Origin: Marinirhabdus gelatinilytica
GTDB taxonomy: Bacteria > Bacteroidota > Bacteroidia > Flavobacteriales > Flavobacteriaceae
DNA: 64,000 bases
Assembly: GCF_003353425.1 (NCBI RefSeq)
Contig: NZ_QRAO01000003.1
Span: forward strand, 235,088-299,087
Direction of reading: 5' to 3'
The notes beneath the pieces are model-generated. The model was not told the origin of the DNA and did not search any database. It saw nothing but the letters and a program-made list of their open reading frames with translations. Of this stretch, positions 7,572 to 16,810 are shown piece after piece. The number at the start of each line of letters is the position of its first letter. The first letter of the stretch is position 1. The position numbers and the translations under genes were made by a program.

Positions 7572-8852
7572 ATGAAAAAGCTAGTTTATTTATTCTGCAG
7601 TATGTTTCTTGTCGCTGGTATGGCAAAGGCCAACAACAACGTGATGGAAGAAACTACATTGAACGCCTACAATGGCAAATCGTATATTTTTACCGAGGGG
7701 GCTGTTGAATTTTCAGTTTTTCCAGATGGTCAGTTTGATTTTGTATATGTTGGTGGAAACAGAGGAAACAACGTGAGCGTAAATGTTAACTCACCTGGAG
7801 TAAGCCTTTCCTTTAACTCTGGTTACGACTACGATATGTATGTACAGTATGATGATTACGGAGCCGTTATACAAGTTGAAGACATCCCTATTTATTATGA
7901 CGAGTTTGGACGTATTGTCCAAGCGGGTAGTGTAGAGATACGCTATAACAACCGCCGTATTGTTAATGTAGGAAGCTTAGTTGTGCATTACAACAACTAC
8001 GGGTATTTCTCACACTGTACAGGGTTTATTAATCCTTGGAACCGTTTCTACGTATACCGCCCTTGGCACGTATATTACGTAGCACCAGTATATACAAGCT
8101 GTATTGTGTACGACTATCCTTATAGAAGATATTACGCACCAAGAAGATACTCTTGGGGATATCATAGACAACACTATATAAGAGGGTATAATAGAGGATA
8201 TGCAAATGCAAGAAGAGATTTTTACAGGCCCGGAAGTCGTGTACACTATAAAAATGGTAGAACTGCCGTTAATAGAAGTTACAACCCGAACCGTAGGAAT
8301 ACTATGGTAACAACCTCTAACCGTAATGGCAGGTCCAACATAGCGAACAATAGAACAAACCGCGGTAACTCTCGTGCCACAGCAAAAAACACTCGAGGTA
8401 ATAACAGCCGTAGTATTGCAAAAAATACAAGTAGAAATAATAATACACGAGGTATTGCAAAAAACTCAAATAGAGGAAACGTTAACAAGAGCCGTACTAT
8501 CAAGAATAACCGCGGGGTTGCAAAAAACCGAAACCGCGGAACTATTTCTAAAAGTAGAACCTCTAATAATAGAGGCACCGTTAACCGAAGTACATCCTCA
8601 AACCGTAAGGTAGCTCGTGGAAATACCTCTAACAGAAATGTGAGCAAGGGCCGTACTTCTACAAAAAGAAATGTGACCCAGAACAGAAAGACAACTTCTA
8701 GAAAAGCTACCACCTCACGTAGCTACGCAAATCGCTCCTCAAAGAGCAATGTATCTAAAAGAAGTAGTAATGTAAACAAGTCTAGAGCAAGCTCTTCCAG
8801 AGGTAGCAAAAGTGCTAGAAGCAGCAATACCCGTAGCCGAAGAGGACAATAA
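7572..8852 (+). CDS. Secreted protein with Tyr-rich N-terminal domain and Arg/Asn/Ser-rich basic tail
   Basis: 426 residues. Residues 1-20 form a signal peptide ending AKA. Residues 25-150 form a conserved beta-rich domain (EGAVEFSVFPDGQFDF, DYDMYVQYDDYG, EIRYNNRRIVNVGSLVVHYNNYGY). Residues 160-230 are rich in Tyr and Arg (YRRYYAPRRYSWGYHRQHYIRGYNRGY). From about 235 to the end the chain is low-complexity, built from R, N, S, T, K with recurring RG(I/V)AKN and NRG units; it is strongly basic. I recognise the N-terminal part as a flavobacterial family without assigned function. The tail would suit binding of acidic polymer (DNA, LPS, polysaccharide). Expression appears sigma-54-controlled. Confidence 0.8.
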   Translation: MKKLVYLFCSMFLVAGMAKANNNVMEETTLNAYNGKSYIFTEGAVEFSVFPDGQFDFVYVGGNRGNNVSVNVNSPGVSLSFNSGYDYDMYVQYDDYGAVIQVEDIPIYYDEFGRIVQAGSVEIRYNNRRIVNVGSLVVHYNNYGYFSHCTGFINPWNRFYVYRPWHVYYVAPVYTSCIVYDYPYRRYYAPRRYSWGYHRQHYIRGYNRGYANARRDFYRPGSRVHYKNGRTAVNRSYNPNRRNTMVTTSNRNGRSNIANNRTNRGNSRATAKNTRGNNSRSIAKNTSRNNNTRGIAKNSNRGNVNKSRTIKNNRGVAKNRNRGTISKSRTSNNRGTVNRSTSSNRKVARGNTSNRNVSKGRTSTKRNVTQNRKTTSRKATTSRSYANRSSKSNVSKRSSNVNKSRASSSRGSKSARSSNTRSRRGQ

Positions 8853-8859
8853 AAATTTT

Positions 8860-8918
8860 GGTTGGTTAGTTAGAAATCCCTGTAATTCGCACCTGCGATG
8901 CCCAGGGATTTCGTTTTT
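8860..8918 (+). terminator. Terminator with upstream GGTTGGTTAG element
   Basis: GGTTGGTTAG (8860-8869), then perfect 10-bp stem GAAATCCCTG (8873-8882) / CAGGGATTTC (8903-8912), inner hairpin TCGC-ACCT-GCGA, and a T run. Starts eight bases after the stop codon. Confidence 0.85.
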
Positions 8919-10197
8919 ATAGGGTTTTCAGCAACGTGGCCATCTGTTCGGTTAAATGCTTTCGGGTATATTTTGAAATGTTGGTTGAAATGTTCCCAAC
9001 CCCCTCACCTTTAAAATCATTGTAATAGCTTAAGATAGCATCTTTCAATTTTTCTTTTTCTGCTGAAATATAAAAATCGCCACTCCCCGATTCTTTAACC
9101 ACTTGCTGTATATCGCTACCCTTTGGGCCTAATGCAATTATGGGACGCTCTGCCCTGATGTATTCAAACAATTTTCCAGGAATGATGGCACGCGTTTCTG
9201 GGCTGTCAATTTCCAAGAGCAACAACAATTGGGCATTGTGCTGCAATTGAAGCGCCTCCTTGTGGGAAACATACCCCACGTTCCGAAGGTTCTGGGACAA
9301 CCCAAAATTAGAAAGACTCTTCAAAATCCCATCCCCCACGACTCCAGCCAACACGATCTCGAGATCTTCCCGAAAGCCTTCAATCTCTGAAGCCAGTTCA
9401 TCCAACACCTCCCAGAGGACGGTAGGGTTACGTTCACTCAACAAAGAACCTATGTGCGCCAGGGAGAACTTTTTATCCAGTTGGGGCGTGATGGTTTCCC
9501 TACGCTCAAAACCATTGGTTATCACGGTTACCGACCGTTGGGTGATGGCTTCAAATTCTTTTTTTGTGGTGGGGCTCGTTACGGTGATAGCATTTGCAGA
9601 TTGTAAAACTTTAGCTTCAAGTTGTTTGTGCTTACGTTTCGAGCTTTCGGTCAATCGTAAGGAATCGTGGTAATGTATCGTGGTCCAAGGGTCCCGAAAA
9701 TCTGCCAACCAAGGAATTTTCGTCTCTTCTGAAAGTTGGAGCCCAATCAAATGCATACTATGGGGAGGTCCAGAAGTAACAACACTTTCCACAGGGTTTT
9801 CAGACAAGTATTTTTTCAGAAATGTTACCGAAGGTTTTACCCACCCTACTCTAGCATCTGGAATGAAGAAATTCCCCCTAACATAAAGCATCATTTTTTC
9901 AATAGCCGAAAGATTGTTCTTGGCAATGATACCACTGCTCATTTCTTTCGTTTTCTTCCTCGAGAACCATTTAGCAAATTTGTAGGGTTCATTTACCGGC
10001 TGGCTAATAATTTCAATATCTGAAGGAACTTCAGCCAAAAAACTTTCGTCACGCAATGGGTAATGCGCATCCTGTGGGATATACACCACGGGGTCAATCC
10101 CAAAGTCCCTAAAATATTTCACGAAATAAAGCCATCGCTGTACGCCCGGTCCTCCCGCTGGCGGCCAATAGTAGGTTATGACGAGGACACGCTTCAT
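8917..10197 (-). CDS. Glycosyltransferase, GT-B fold (family 4-like)
   Basis: 426 residues. N-terminal acceptor-side domain begins MKRVLVITYYWPPAGGPGVQRWLYFVKYF with the glycine-rich loop of GT-B enzymes. The C-terminal donor-side half has VITNGF, IGSLLSERNP, NVGYVSHKEALQLQHNAQLLLLL and PGKLFEYIRAERPIIALGPKGSDI, the E-x7-E-like sugar-nucleotide site. It probably transfers a sugar to a surface glycan at the inner membrane face. It overlaps the upstream yfhO-like gene by one base (TAATG), so they are translationally coupled. Confidence 0.88.
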   Translation of the reverse strand: MKRVLVITYYWPPAGGPGVQRWLYFVKYFRDFGIDPVVYIPQDAHYPLRDESFLAEVPSDIEIISQPVNEPYKFAKWFSRKKTKEMSSGIIAKNNLSAIEKMMLYVRGNFFIPDARVGWVKPSVTFLKKYLSENPVESVVTSGPPHSMHLIGLQLSEETKIPWLADFRDPWTTIHYHDSLRLTESSKRKHKQLEAKVLQSANAITVTSPTTKKEFEAITQRSVTVITNGFERRETITPQLDKKFSLAHIGSLLSERNPTVLWEVLDELASEIEGFREDLEIVLAGVVGDGILKSLSNFGLSQNLRNVGYVSHKEALQLQHNAQLLLLLEIDSPETRAIIPGKLFEYIRAERPIIALGPKGSDIQQVVKESGSGDFYISAEKEKLKDAILSYYNDFKGEGVGNISTNISKYTRKHLTEQMATLLKTL

Positions 10198-12641
10198 TAG
10201 GAATGGGTTTCCTTTTTACTTCGGAAAATTATATACAACCCACCTAAAAGAACCAGCAACAATACGATGCTGCTGCCCAATGCAATGGCGCTTCCCTTTT
10301 CAACAACAGTGGCTTCAAACTTAAACTCAATCTTGTTGTTTCCCGCAGGAACCTTCATCCCACGAAGTATGTAATTTACACGAATGTGTTCAGCTGGTTT
10401 TCCATTAATATAGGCGTTCCAGCCCTGGGGATAATACACTTCAGAAAATACTGCCAATTGCGGGCTTTTGGTACTGGCCTCGTACGTAAGATGGTTAGGT
10501 TGATGGGCTACTAGCTCGATAGTTGCCGTACTGTCCCGCTGTATATTTTCCAGCGGCAATCTGTCCTTAAATTCTTGGTGCACAATTGCGGTTTTTTTGG
10601 TATCGAGGCTATCCAACAATAAAATTTCTTCATCGGCAGTTTCGGCAAACTGAACATTCCCTACAAACCAAGCGGGGCCATTGGCATACGGGTTTCGCTG
10701 GGCTATGGGACCACCACCTTTATTCTGAACAATAAAATATTTCACATTCAGCATATTCATAATACCCACGTCGCCGTTGTATAAATAGAAATCGGCTATG
10801 TCCTGCATCCTCCCAGGCTTTGCTGCGTGGTAACCTCCCAATGCATTGTGATAGTAGCTTGCGGCACCACTGTTAAAGGCGCTTCTGGTTGCATCGTACA
10901 CACGGTAATGGCCATCGTCTTTTAGAATCATTTCGTCTGCACCACTCTTGGGAAAGGGTTGGTCCATGATTCGTTTTTGTACAAAATCATCATTGTTTAC
11001 ATAGCGTCTATCTACTCCCACAAGATCGAACAATACGAGAACCACTAGAGCGCCAACAGCAATGTTCTGTTTCAATTTATCCTTTAAGAAAAACCACAGT
11101 GCAGCAGCGGCCAACAACACTAAAACCAAGGAGCGAATGGCGTCTTTCATAAACAAGGCCGCACGATCATCACGAACTGCTTCTACCAAACCATTCCCTA
11201 ATTGGTCACGGATACCTACATCATATGGACTCGCAAAGTCGAAACCGGGGATGGCATCCTTCAGAAGGATAAATAACAGGATAATCCCACCCACGATGCC
11301 TGATGAAAAAAGTAAGGCTTTCTTTCGTTTTTCTTCTTTGTTAAATTCACTAAAAAACTGATGGAGCCCTACAATTGCCAGAACGGGTACAATCAACTCA
11401 ATCAACACCTGAATGGACGAAACGGCCCTAAATTTATCGTACAACGGCACAGTATCGATAAATAAGCGGGTGAGTGTTTCAAAATTATCGCCCCACGATA
11501 AAAAGAGGCTTAGCAGCAAACCGGCCACGGCCCACCATTTTAATCTTCCACGTACCAAGAATAAAGCCAGCACAGCCAGGAAAAGCATAATGGCTCCTAC
11601 ATAAGCTGGTGCGGCAACTATAGGCTGGTCGCCCCAATACATGGGTAATTGTTGCAAAATTTGGTTTGCTTCCTGTGGAGATGCACCTAGTTTTATCAAT
11701 GCTTCAATTGTTTCACCATCTTCGGGTAAGGGCTCACTGCTTCCACCTCCCATAAAACGAGGGATGAGCAGATTGAAACTTTCTAACTTTCCATAACTAT
11801 ATTCGGTAATATACTCATAATCAAGACCCTCAACATTTTGTTTTGGGGTTCCATCTGGAGCAATGGTAAGCTCGTTCTTTCCACGGGTCGAGGTATCTGC
11901 GTATTCTTTAGTGGCTAGGATATTGGTAGCATTTAGTCCTACCGCTATTAAAACCCCAAGCACCATAACTCCTACTGCCTTAAAGTAATGGGGCAGCATC
12001 TTTTTCTTAAAGGCATCAATAAAATAGGCAATGCCTATGCAAATTACAAGCAACAGCAAATAGTACGTCATCTGGAAGTGGTTGGTCACCAGCTCCAGCC
12101 CCATGGCAATTGTGGTAAGGATAAAACCCCAAAGGTACTTGCCTTTAAAGGTGAGGATAATTCCGCTAAGGACCAATGGCATGTAAGCTATGGCGTGTGC
12201 CTTGGCATTGTGCCCCACTCCTAAAATAATGATGAGATAGGTAGAGAAACCAAATGCCAATGCCCCTAAAAATGCTAGTTTGTAATCTACCTTCAACACT
12301 AAAAAGAGGATATACATTGCTATAAAATAGAGAAACAGATAATCTGCCGGACGGGGCAAGAACCGTAATGCCAGATCTAATTTCTTGATATAGTTGTGTG
12401 GATATTTCGCTCCCAATTGGTAAGTAGGCATTCCTCCAAAGGCAGCATCGGTCCAATAGGTCTCTTCGCCCGTGGCCTCCCGGAAATCGTTTTGTTGCTT
12501 TGCCATTCCCCTATACTGTACAATATCACTCTGAAAAATGGCTTTCCCTTGCAAGACCGGACTAAAATAGGCCAGCGATGTAATTGTGAATAAAATAAAG
12601 ACAACAAGGTGTGGAAGAAATTTCTTTACGGAAACGTTCAT
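10197..12641 (-). CDS. YfhO-family polytopic membrane protein (GT-C-like)
   Basis: 814 residues with about a dozen hydrophobic segments (for example LVVFILFTITSLAYFSPVL near the N-terminus, LFLYFIAMYILFLVL, VGVMVLGVLIAVGLNATNI, and LGSSIVLLLVLLGGLYIIF at the end) and large non-cytoplasmic loops, including a C-terminal beta-rich domain (YYPQGWNAYINGKPAEHIRVNYILRGMKVPAG). The N-terminal FQSDIVQYRGM region is where GT-C glycosyltransferases keep an acidic catalytic residue. Members are implicated in lipid-linked sugar transfer to cell-envelope polymers; the substrate here is unknown. Cotranscribed with the glycosyltransferase. Confidence 0.88.
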   Translation of the reverse strand: MNVSVKKFLPHLVVFILFTITSLAYFSPVLQGKAIFQSDIVQYRGMAKQQNDFREATGEETYWTDAAFGGMPTYQLGAKYPHNYIKKLDLALRFLPRPADYLFLYFIAMYILFLVLKVDYKLAFLGALAFGFSTYLIIILGVGHNAKAHAIAYMPLVLSGIILTFKGKYLWGFILTTIAMGLELVTNHFQMTYYLLLLVICIGIAYFIDAFKKKMLPHYFKAVGVMVLGVLIAVGLNATNILATKEYADTSTRGKNELTIAPDGTPKQNVEGLDYEYITEYSYGKLESFNLLIPRFMGGGSSEPLPEDGETIEALIKLGASPQEANQILQQLPMYWGDQPIVAAPAYVGAIMLFLAVLALFLVRGRLKWWAVAGLLLSLFLSWGDNFETLTRLFIDTVPLYDKFRAVSSIQVLIELIVPVLAIVGLHQFFSEFNKEEKRKKALLFSSGIVGGIILLFILLKDAIPGFDFASPYDVGIRDQLGNGLVEAVRDDRAALFMKDAIRSLVLVLLAAAALWFFLKDKLKQNIAVGALVVLVLFDLVGVDRRYVNNDDFVQKRIMDQPFPKSGADEMILKDDGHYRVYDATRSAFNSGAASYYHNALGGYHAAKPGRMQDIADFYLYNGDVGIMNMLNVKYFIVQNKGGGPIAQRNPYANGPAWFVGNVQFAETADEEILLLDSLDTKKTAIVHQEFKDRLPLENIQRDSTATIELVAHQPNHLTYEASTKSPQLAVFSEVYYPQGWNAYINGKPAEHIRVNYILRGMKVPAGNNKIEFKFEATVVEKGSAIALGSSIVLLLVLLGGLYIIFRSKKETHS

Positions 12642-12767
12642 AGATGGGTTGCTAAAATAGAGCTGGAAAATTACAAAACTAAAAGGATTTTAACAGCAAG
12701 CAGAACGTGAAATGTAGCTTTGTGCGATTTCGAATATGGTTTTTATTCTTGAAATAATCCTGAAAAG

Positions 12768-13046
12768 CTACTCTACTTCCTCATAATCTACATATTCACC
12801 AACAGTTTTGGAGTTTTTAGGGTTGTTACGTGGATTGCGGTCTATAGTAACCTTTCCCTCTTTTTCAGTCTCACCGTGTTGCTTAAAGGGGTTTTCACCA
12901 AAAGGATTGGCACCAAAAGATTTCTCGAACCGCTGCCCCATCTTTTTTGCGATGTATCTAAACAGGTATGGTTTTGCGAGTTTCCAAGTGAAACGCAAGG
13001 CAAAAAATACCAAAAGAACAATAAGTAGCGTTTTAAGAAAGTCCAT
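12768..13046 (-). CDS. DUF4834 family small membrane protein
   Basis: 92 residues. One N-terminal membrane helix (LKTLLIVLLVFFALRFTWKLA) followed by PYLFRYIAKKMGQRF and an acidic/polar tail ending EYVDYEEVE, the pattern of the Bacteroidota DUF4834 family. The start MDFLKTLL at 13046 fits the family better than a Met nine codons upstream. Function unknown. It is the first gene of a same-strand group with the YfhO-like and glycosyltransferase genes (126-base gap). Confidence 0.8.
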   Translation of the reverse strand: MDFLKTLLIVLLVFFALRFTWKLAKPYLFRYIAKKMGQRFEKSFGANPFGENPFKQHGETEKEGKVTIDRNPRNNPKNSKTVGEYVDYEEVE

Positions 13047-13132
13047 AAACCGGTAAAAAACTTTAAAGCTCAAAAGTACGATTTGCGCTAGAAAAAAGGT
13101 GGCTCCCAGTTATTAAAATAATGATAAAATAC

Positions 13133-13140
13133 TATCTTTG
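13133..13140 (+). promoter_or_regulatory. Promoter -7 box (TATCTTTG) for the gene at 13158
   Basis: Exact TAnnTTTG match, leaving a leader of about ten bases before the ATG, a spacing also seen for other genes in this window. Confidence 0.5.
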
Positions 13141-13157
13141 ACTACAACCCAACAACT

Positions 13158-14174
13158 ATGAAATATATCCAATTCCTCTTTTGTTGCCTTTTTTTGCTAC
13201 CGCTCTGTAGCACTGCCCAATACACCGAAATGATAAACACCAACCGCCCTGGAGTTTCCCAGGGAGCATTTTCTGTGGGTACCAACGTATTACAATTTGA
13301 AACCGGTTTCAGTTACGGTAACGAAAAACACGACTTACTTGGCACAGATTACACAACATTTGGCTGGGACTATTCGGTACGGTACGGGGTTTGGAGAGAA
13401 GAACTGGAAGTGAGTATTATTGGTGATTTTAGGAGCAACAGTGGCGATATTACTCGTGGATCATTAACAGTGGAGGATAAGTTTTCAAATTTCAGGAGCA
13501 ATACAATAGGCGCTAAATATTTGGTGTTCGACCCCTACCGTAAAAGAGATCTTGAAGGCCCAAACCTTTACAGCTGGAAGGCCAACAACCGAATTCAATG
13601 GAGAGATTTAATACCTGCGGTATCGTTATATGCTGGAGCTAATTTCGATTTTGCAGATAATAGATACACCCCCAGCGCAGAAGCTGAGATCAGTCCAAAA
13701 GTGGTGCTCTCCACCCAAAACAACTTTGTGGGCGGATTTGTATTTGTTACCAATATAATTGCAGACCGTATCACTACAGATTTTCCCACCTACGGGTACA
13801 TACTTACCCTAACCCATGCCACCAATAGGTATTTTTCTGTTTTCTTAGAGAACCAAGGCTTCAAAAGCGATTTTTATGCGGACCAGATCCTTCGTGGAGG
13901 TGCTGCCGTGCTTCTTAGCAACCATCTTCATGTAGACCTTTCTGGGGCGCTGAACTTTAAAGACACCCCTTCCTTTTGGGAAGCCCGTGTAGGTGTTGCT
14001 TATAGGCTGGACATGCATGAAAAAGATGAGTTTATTGAAGAAAAAGGAAAGTCAGGCCGTGAAAAACGAAGAGCCGAAAAAGGAAAGAAAAAAGCCGAGA
14101 AAAAGAAAAACAAACGAAAGGATGGCTTTATTGAAGAAGATGATGGTGGGGATGGCGATGGCGGACTAAACTAG
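13158..14174 (+). CDS. Outer-membrane beta-barrel protein (transporter-like family) with Lys-rich tail
   Basis: 338 residues with signal peptide MKYIQFLFCCLFLLPLCSTAQ. The mature chain begins YTEMINTNRPGVSQGAFSVGTNVLQFETGFSYG, the typical opening of flavobacterial barrel proteins filed as transporter or MetA-pathway phenol-degradation-like. Alternating aromatic strands run to about residue 290 (VGVAYRLD). The last 45 residues are very rich in Lys/Glu and end in an acidic DDGGDGDGG run, an uncommon extension likely exposed to the periplasm. No specific substrate can be inferred. Confidence 0.8.
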   Translation: MKYIQFLFCCLFLLPLCSTAQYTEMINTNRPGVSQGAFSVGTNVLQFETGFSYGNEKHDLLGTDYTTFGWDYSVRYGVWREELEVSIIGDFRSNSGDITRGSLTVEDKFSNFRSNTIGAKYLVFDPYRKRDLEGPNLYSWKANNRIQWRDLIPAVSLYAGANFDFADNRYTPSAEAEISPKVVLSTQNNFVGGFVFVTNIIADRITTDFPTYGYILTLTHATNRYFSVFLENQGFKSDFYADQILRGGAAVLLSNHLHVDLSGALNFKDTPSFWEARVGVAYRLDMHEKDEFIEEKGKSGREKRRAEKGKKKAEKKKNKRKDGFIEEDDGGDGDGGLN

Positions 14175-14185
14175 CAATATACTTT

Positions 14186-15304
14186 ATGATTGAAATTACC
14201 AAAGTAACCAACCCTTCCCAGCTCAAACAGTTTGTAACGTTTCCCTTTACGCTCTACAAAGACTGTCCATATTGGGTTCCCCCACTTATAAAGGATGAGA
14301 TGGAAACCCTGGACAGTGAAAAAAATCCAGTATTTACCAATGCTGAAGCTGAATACTTTTTGGCCCATAAAAACGGAAAGATAGCCGGCAGGATAGCCGT
14401 AATCATAAACCATCTTGAAATTAACGAACAAGGAAAAAAGAAAGTCCGTTTTGGGTGGTTCGATGTGGTTGATGATATTGAAGTGACCAAAGCATTGCTA
14501 GAAAAGGTTTACGAAAAAGGTAGAGAACACACCCTAGAGTATGCAGAAGGTCCCGTAGGTTTCAGTAATATGGAAAAGGCCGGTATCTTGGTTGAAGGCT
14601 ATGAGGAAATGAACACCATGATCACTTGGTACCACTACCCCTACTACAAGGAGCATTTTATGCAATTGGGGTTTGACACCCAAGCTACATGGGTCGAGTA
14701 TAAATTGAGTATCCCTCCATCCATTAAGGAGAAGGTCGCCAAGTTTTCCAAAATCGTCAGGGAGCGGTATGGGCTTTCGGTAATACGTTTCAAGAACAAA
14801 AAGGAAATTCTTCCGTATGTAGATGAAATGTTCGATTTACTGAATAAGACCTATAACACCTTACAAACCTTCGTCCCTATACAGCAATACCAGATAGATT
14901 ACTACAAGGAGAAATATTTCGGGTTTATACATCCGGATTACATCACTTGCATAAAAGACAAGGAAGGAAAGTTAATCGCTTTTAGCATTGTAATGCCTTC
15001 TTTTACCAAAGCATTGAAAAAAGCCAACGGAAAGCTATTTCCCTTAGGTTGGTACCACTTGTGGCAAGCACAACGCAAAAATGACAGGGCAGCTTTTTAT
15101 TTAATAGGAATTGATCCTGAATATCAAGGAAAAGGTGTTACCGCTATTATTTTTGAAGAAATGCAGTACCTCTTTAACAGCAAAGGGATTGAAACAGTAG
15201 AGACCAATCCGGAGCTTGAAGAAAACACCGCCGTACAACTGCTCTGGAAAGATTACGACCCTCAATTGCACAAAAGACGCAGTACCTTTAGAAAATCCCT
15301 GTAA
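14186..15304 (+). CDS. GNAT-family N-acyltransferase-like protein
   Basis: 372 residues. The N-terminal half (PFTLYKDCPYWVPPLIKDEMETLDSEKNPVF) and the C-terminal half (FYLIGIDPEYQGKGVTAIIFEEMQYLFNSKGIETVETNPELEENTAVQLLWKDY) match a Bacteroidota family annotated as GNAT acetyltransferase or, misleadingly, GTP cyclohydrolase. The acyl-CoA loop appears as YQGKGVTA (Q/R-x-x-G-x-G/A form). Substrate unknown. It lies 11 bases after the barrel gene and may be cotranscribed with it. Confidence 0.8.
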   Translation: MIEITKVTNPSQLKQFVTFPFTLYKDCPYWVPPLIKDEMETLDSEKNPVFTNAEAEYFLAHKNGKIAGRIAVIINHLEINEQGKKKVRFGWFDVVDDIEVTKALLEKVYEKGREHTLEYAEGPVGFSNMEKAGILVEGYEEMNTMITWYHYPYYKEHFMQLGFDTQATWVEYKLSIPPSIKEKVAKFSKIVRERYGLSVIRFKNKKEILPYVDEMFDLLNKTYNTLQTFVPIQQYQIDYYKEKYFGFIHPDYITCIKDKEGKLIAFSIVMPSFTKALKKANGKLFPLGWYHLWQAQRKNDRAAFYLIGIDPEYQGKGVTAIIFEEMQYLFNSKGIETVETNPELEENTAVQLLWKDYDPQLHKRRSTFRKSL

Positions 15305-15308
15305 AAAA

Positions 15309-15338
15309 CAAAGCCCACCCAACTAAGGGCAGGCTTTT
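15309..15338. terminator. Intrinsic terminator between convergent genes
   Basis: AAGCCCACCC / GGGCAGGCTTTT stem with a two-base internal mismatch and loop AACTAA, right after the stop at 15304. Confidence 0.65.
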
Positions 15339-15366
15339 AGTAAGTTTATCAAAGTTTCTTCAGCTA

Positions 15367-16629
15367 TTATTCTCCCATAGCCTGAGCCACGGCAGCGGAC
15401 AAACGCTTATAGGTTCCGTTTTGAAGTCGTTCCCTAATAGCATCGAACGCTTCTAAGGTTTCATTGATATCCTGCATAGTGTGTGATGCAGTTGGTATCA
15501 TACGCAAGAGAATCAATCCTTTTGGAATTACCGGATACACTACGATACTACAGAACACCCCGTGGTTTTCACGTAGGTCTTTTACAAGTGCCATAGCTTC
15601 TGGTATACTTCCTTTTAAATAAACAGGCGTTACACAACTTTGTGTGGTACCAATATCGAAACCACGCTCTTTCAATCCGCCTTGCAAGGCATTTACATTT
15701 TCCCAAAGTTTTTCCTTGAGCTCTGGCATGGTACGCAACATATCCAAACGCTTTAAAGCCCCTTCCACCAACTGCATTTGCAGTGACTTGGCGAACATTT
15801 GCGAGCGCAGGTTATATTTTAGATACTGGATAATTTCTTCATCTGCAGCGATAAACGCTCCTGTACTTGCCATAGACTTTGCGAAGGTTGCAAAATATAC
15901 ATCTATTTCATCTTGTACGCCTTGCTCCTCACCTGCTCCGGCACCTGTTTTTCCCAAGGTTCCAAAACCGTGTGCATCATCAACAAACAAACGGAAATTA
16001 AATTTTTTCTTGAGCGCAACAATCTCTTTTAGCTTTCCTTGTTCTCCTCGCATCCCAAAAACTCCTTCAGAAATCAAAAGAATGCCTCCACCGCTTTTTT
16101 CAGCGACCTTTTCGGCACGCTTCAGGTTTTTCTCGATACTTTCCATATCGTTGTGCTTATAGGTAAAGCGCTGTCCCAAATGAAGTCTTACCCCGTCAAT
16201 AATACAGGCGTGGGCATCGACATCGTACACAATAACATCGTCTTTTGAGACCAAAGCGTCTATGGTAGAAACCATTCCTTGATATCCAAAATTCAATAGA
16301 TATGCAGCCTCTTTTTGTACAAAGGCAGCAAGTTCGTTCTGCAATTGTTCGTGCATATCGGTATGGCCACTCATCATCCTGGCGCCCATTGGATATGCCG
16401 ACCCGTATTTTGCACCCGCTTCTGCATCTACCTTACGGACTTCCGGGTGGTTGGCCAAACCTAGATAGTCGTTGACGCTCCAGGTGATCACTTCCTTTCC
16501 GTTAAATTTCATTCGGTTTGCAATGGGTCCCTCAAGTTTTGGAAATACAAAATAGCCTTCAGCTTGATCCGCCCATTTGCCCAACGGCCCTTTGTCCTTA
16601 TAAATCTTATCGAATAAATCTTTCATCAA
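15367..16629 (-). CDS. Alpha-oxoamine synthase; candidate cysteate C-fatty acyltransferase (CapB-like) or serine palmitoyltransferase
   Basis: 420 residues, PLP fold type I. Family marks: SVNDYLGLANHPEV (51-64), DDAHGFGTLGKTGAG (217-231), and the PLP lysine K251 in FATFAKSMASTGAF. Such enzymes condense an amino acid with an acyl-CoA, losing CO2. In Bacteroidota the choices are serine (sphingolipids), cysteate (capnine sulfonolipids), glycine (Kbl) or alanine (BioF). No biotin or threonine genes are nearby; the next gene on the same strand is a cystathionine-beta-synthase-like enzyme, the type that makes cysteate in the capnine pathway, so the cysteate route is favoured. A terminator lies between the two genes, so they are not a simple operon. 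Confidence 0.8.
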   Translation of the reverse strand: MMKDLFDKIYKDKGPLGKWADQAEGYFVFPKLEGPIANRMKFNGKEVITWSVNDYLGLANHPEVRKVDAEAGAKYGSAYPMGARMMSGHTDMHEQLQNELAAFVQKEAAYLLNFGYQGMVSTIDALVSKDDVIVYDVDAHACIIDGVRLHLGQRFTYKHNDMESIEKNLKRAEKVAEKSGGGILLISEGVFGMRGEQGKLKEIVALKKKFNFRLFVDDAHGFGTLGKTGAGAGEEQGVQDEIDVYFATFAKSMASTGAFIAADEEIIQYLKYNLRSQMFAKSLQMQLVEGALKRLDMLRTMPELKEKLWENVNALQGGLKERGFDIGTTQSCVTPVYLKGSIPEAMALVKDLRENHGVFCSIVVYPVIPKGLILLRMIPTASHTMQDINETLEAFDAIRERLQNGTYKRLSAAVAQAMGE

Positions 16630-16758
16630 TATGCTTTAATTTCAATACAAGGTGCAAAAATAGGTATTTTATTCACGATGGCAATGTTATTTAAGATTTC
16701 AGAAAAAGAGATTTTAGAAGTATGGTTTCAGTTTTATTTGTTTTGGTTTCAGCTACAT

Positions 16759-16789
16759 AAAAAATCCCGATACGGTAAGCATCGGGATT
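16759..16789 (-). terminator. Intrinsic terminator after the gene at 16811
   Basis: AATCCCGAT / ATCGGGATT 9-bp stem (16761-16769 with 16779-16787); read on the minus strand it ends in TTTTTT. Confidence 0.85.
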
Positions 16790-16810
16790 GTTAATGATTT
16801 TTGCTGTAAG

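Noticed and set aside
8279-8713. Long antisense frame (Leu/Phe/Val-rich) opposite the Arg-rich tail
   Set aside because: It is the mirror of the low-complexity coding region; hydrophobic bias arises from the complement of R/N/S/K codons.
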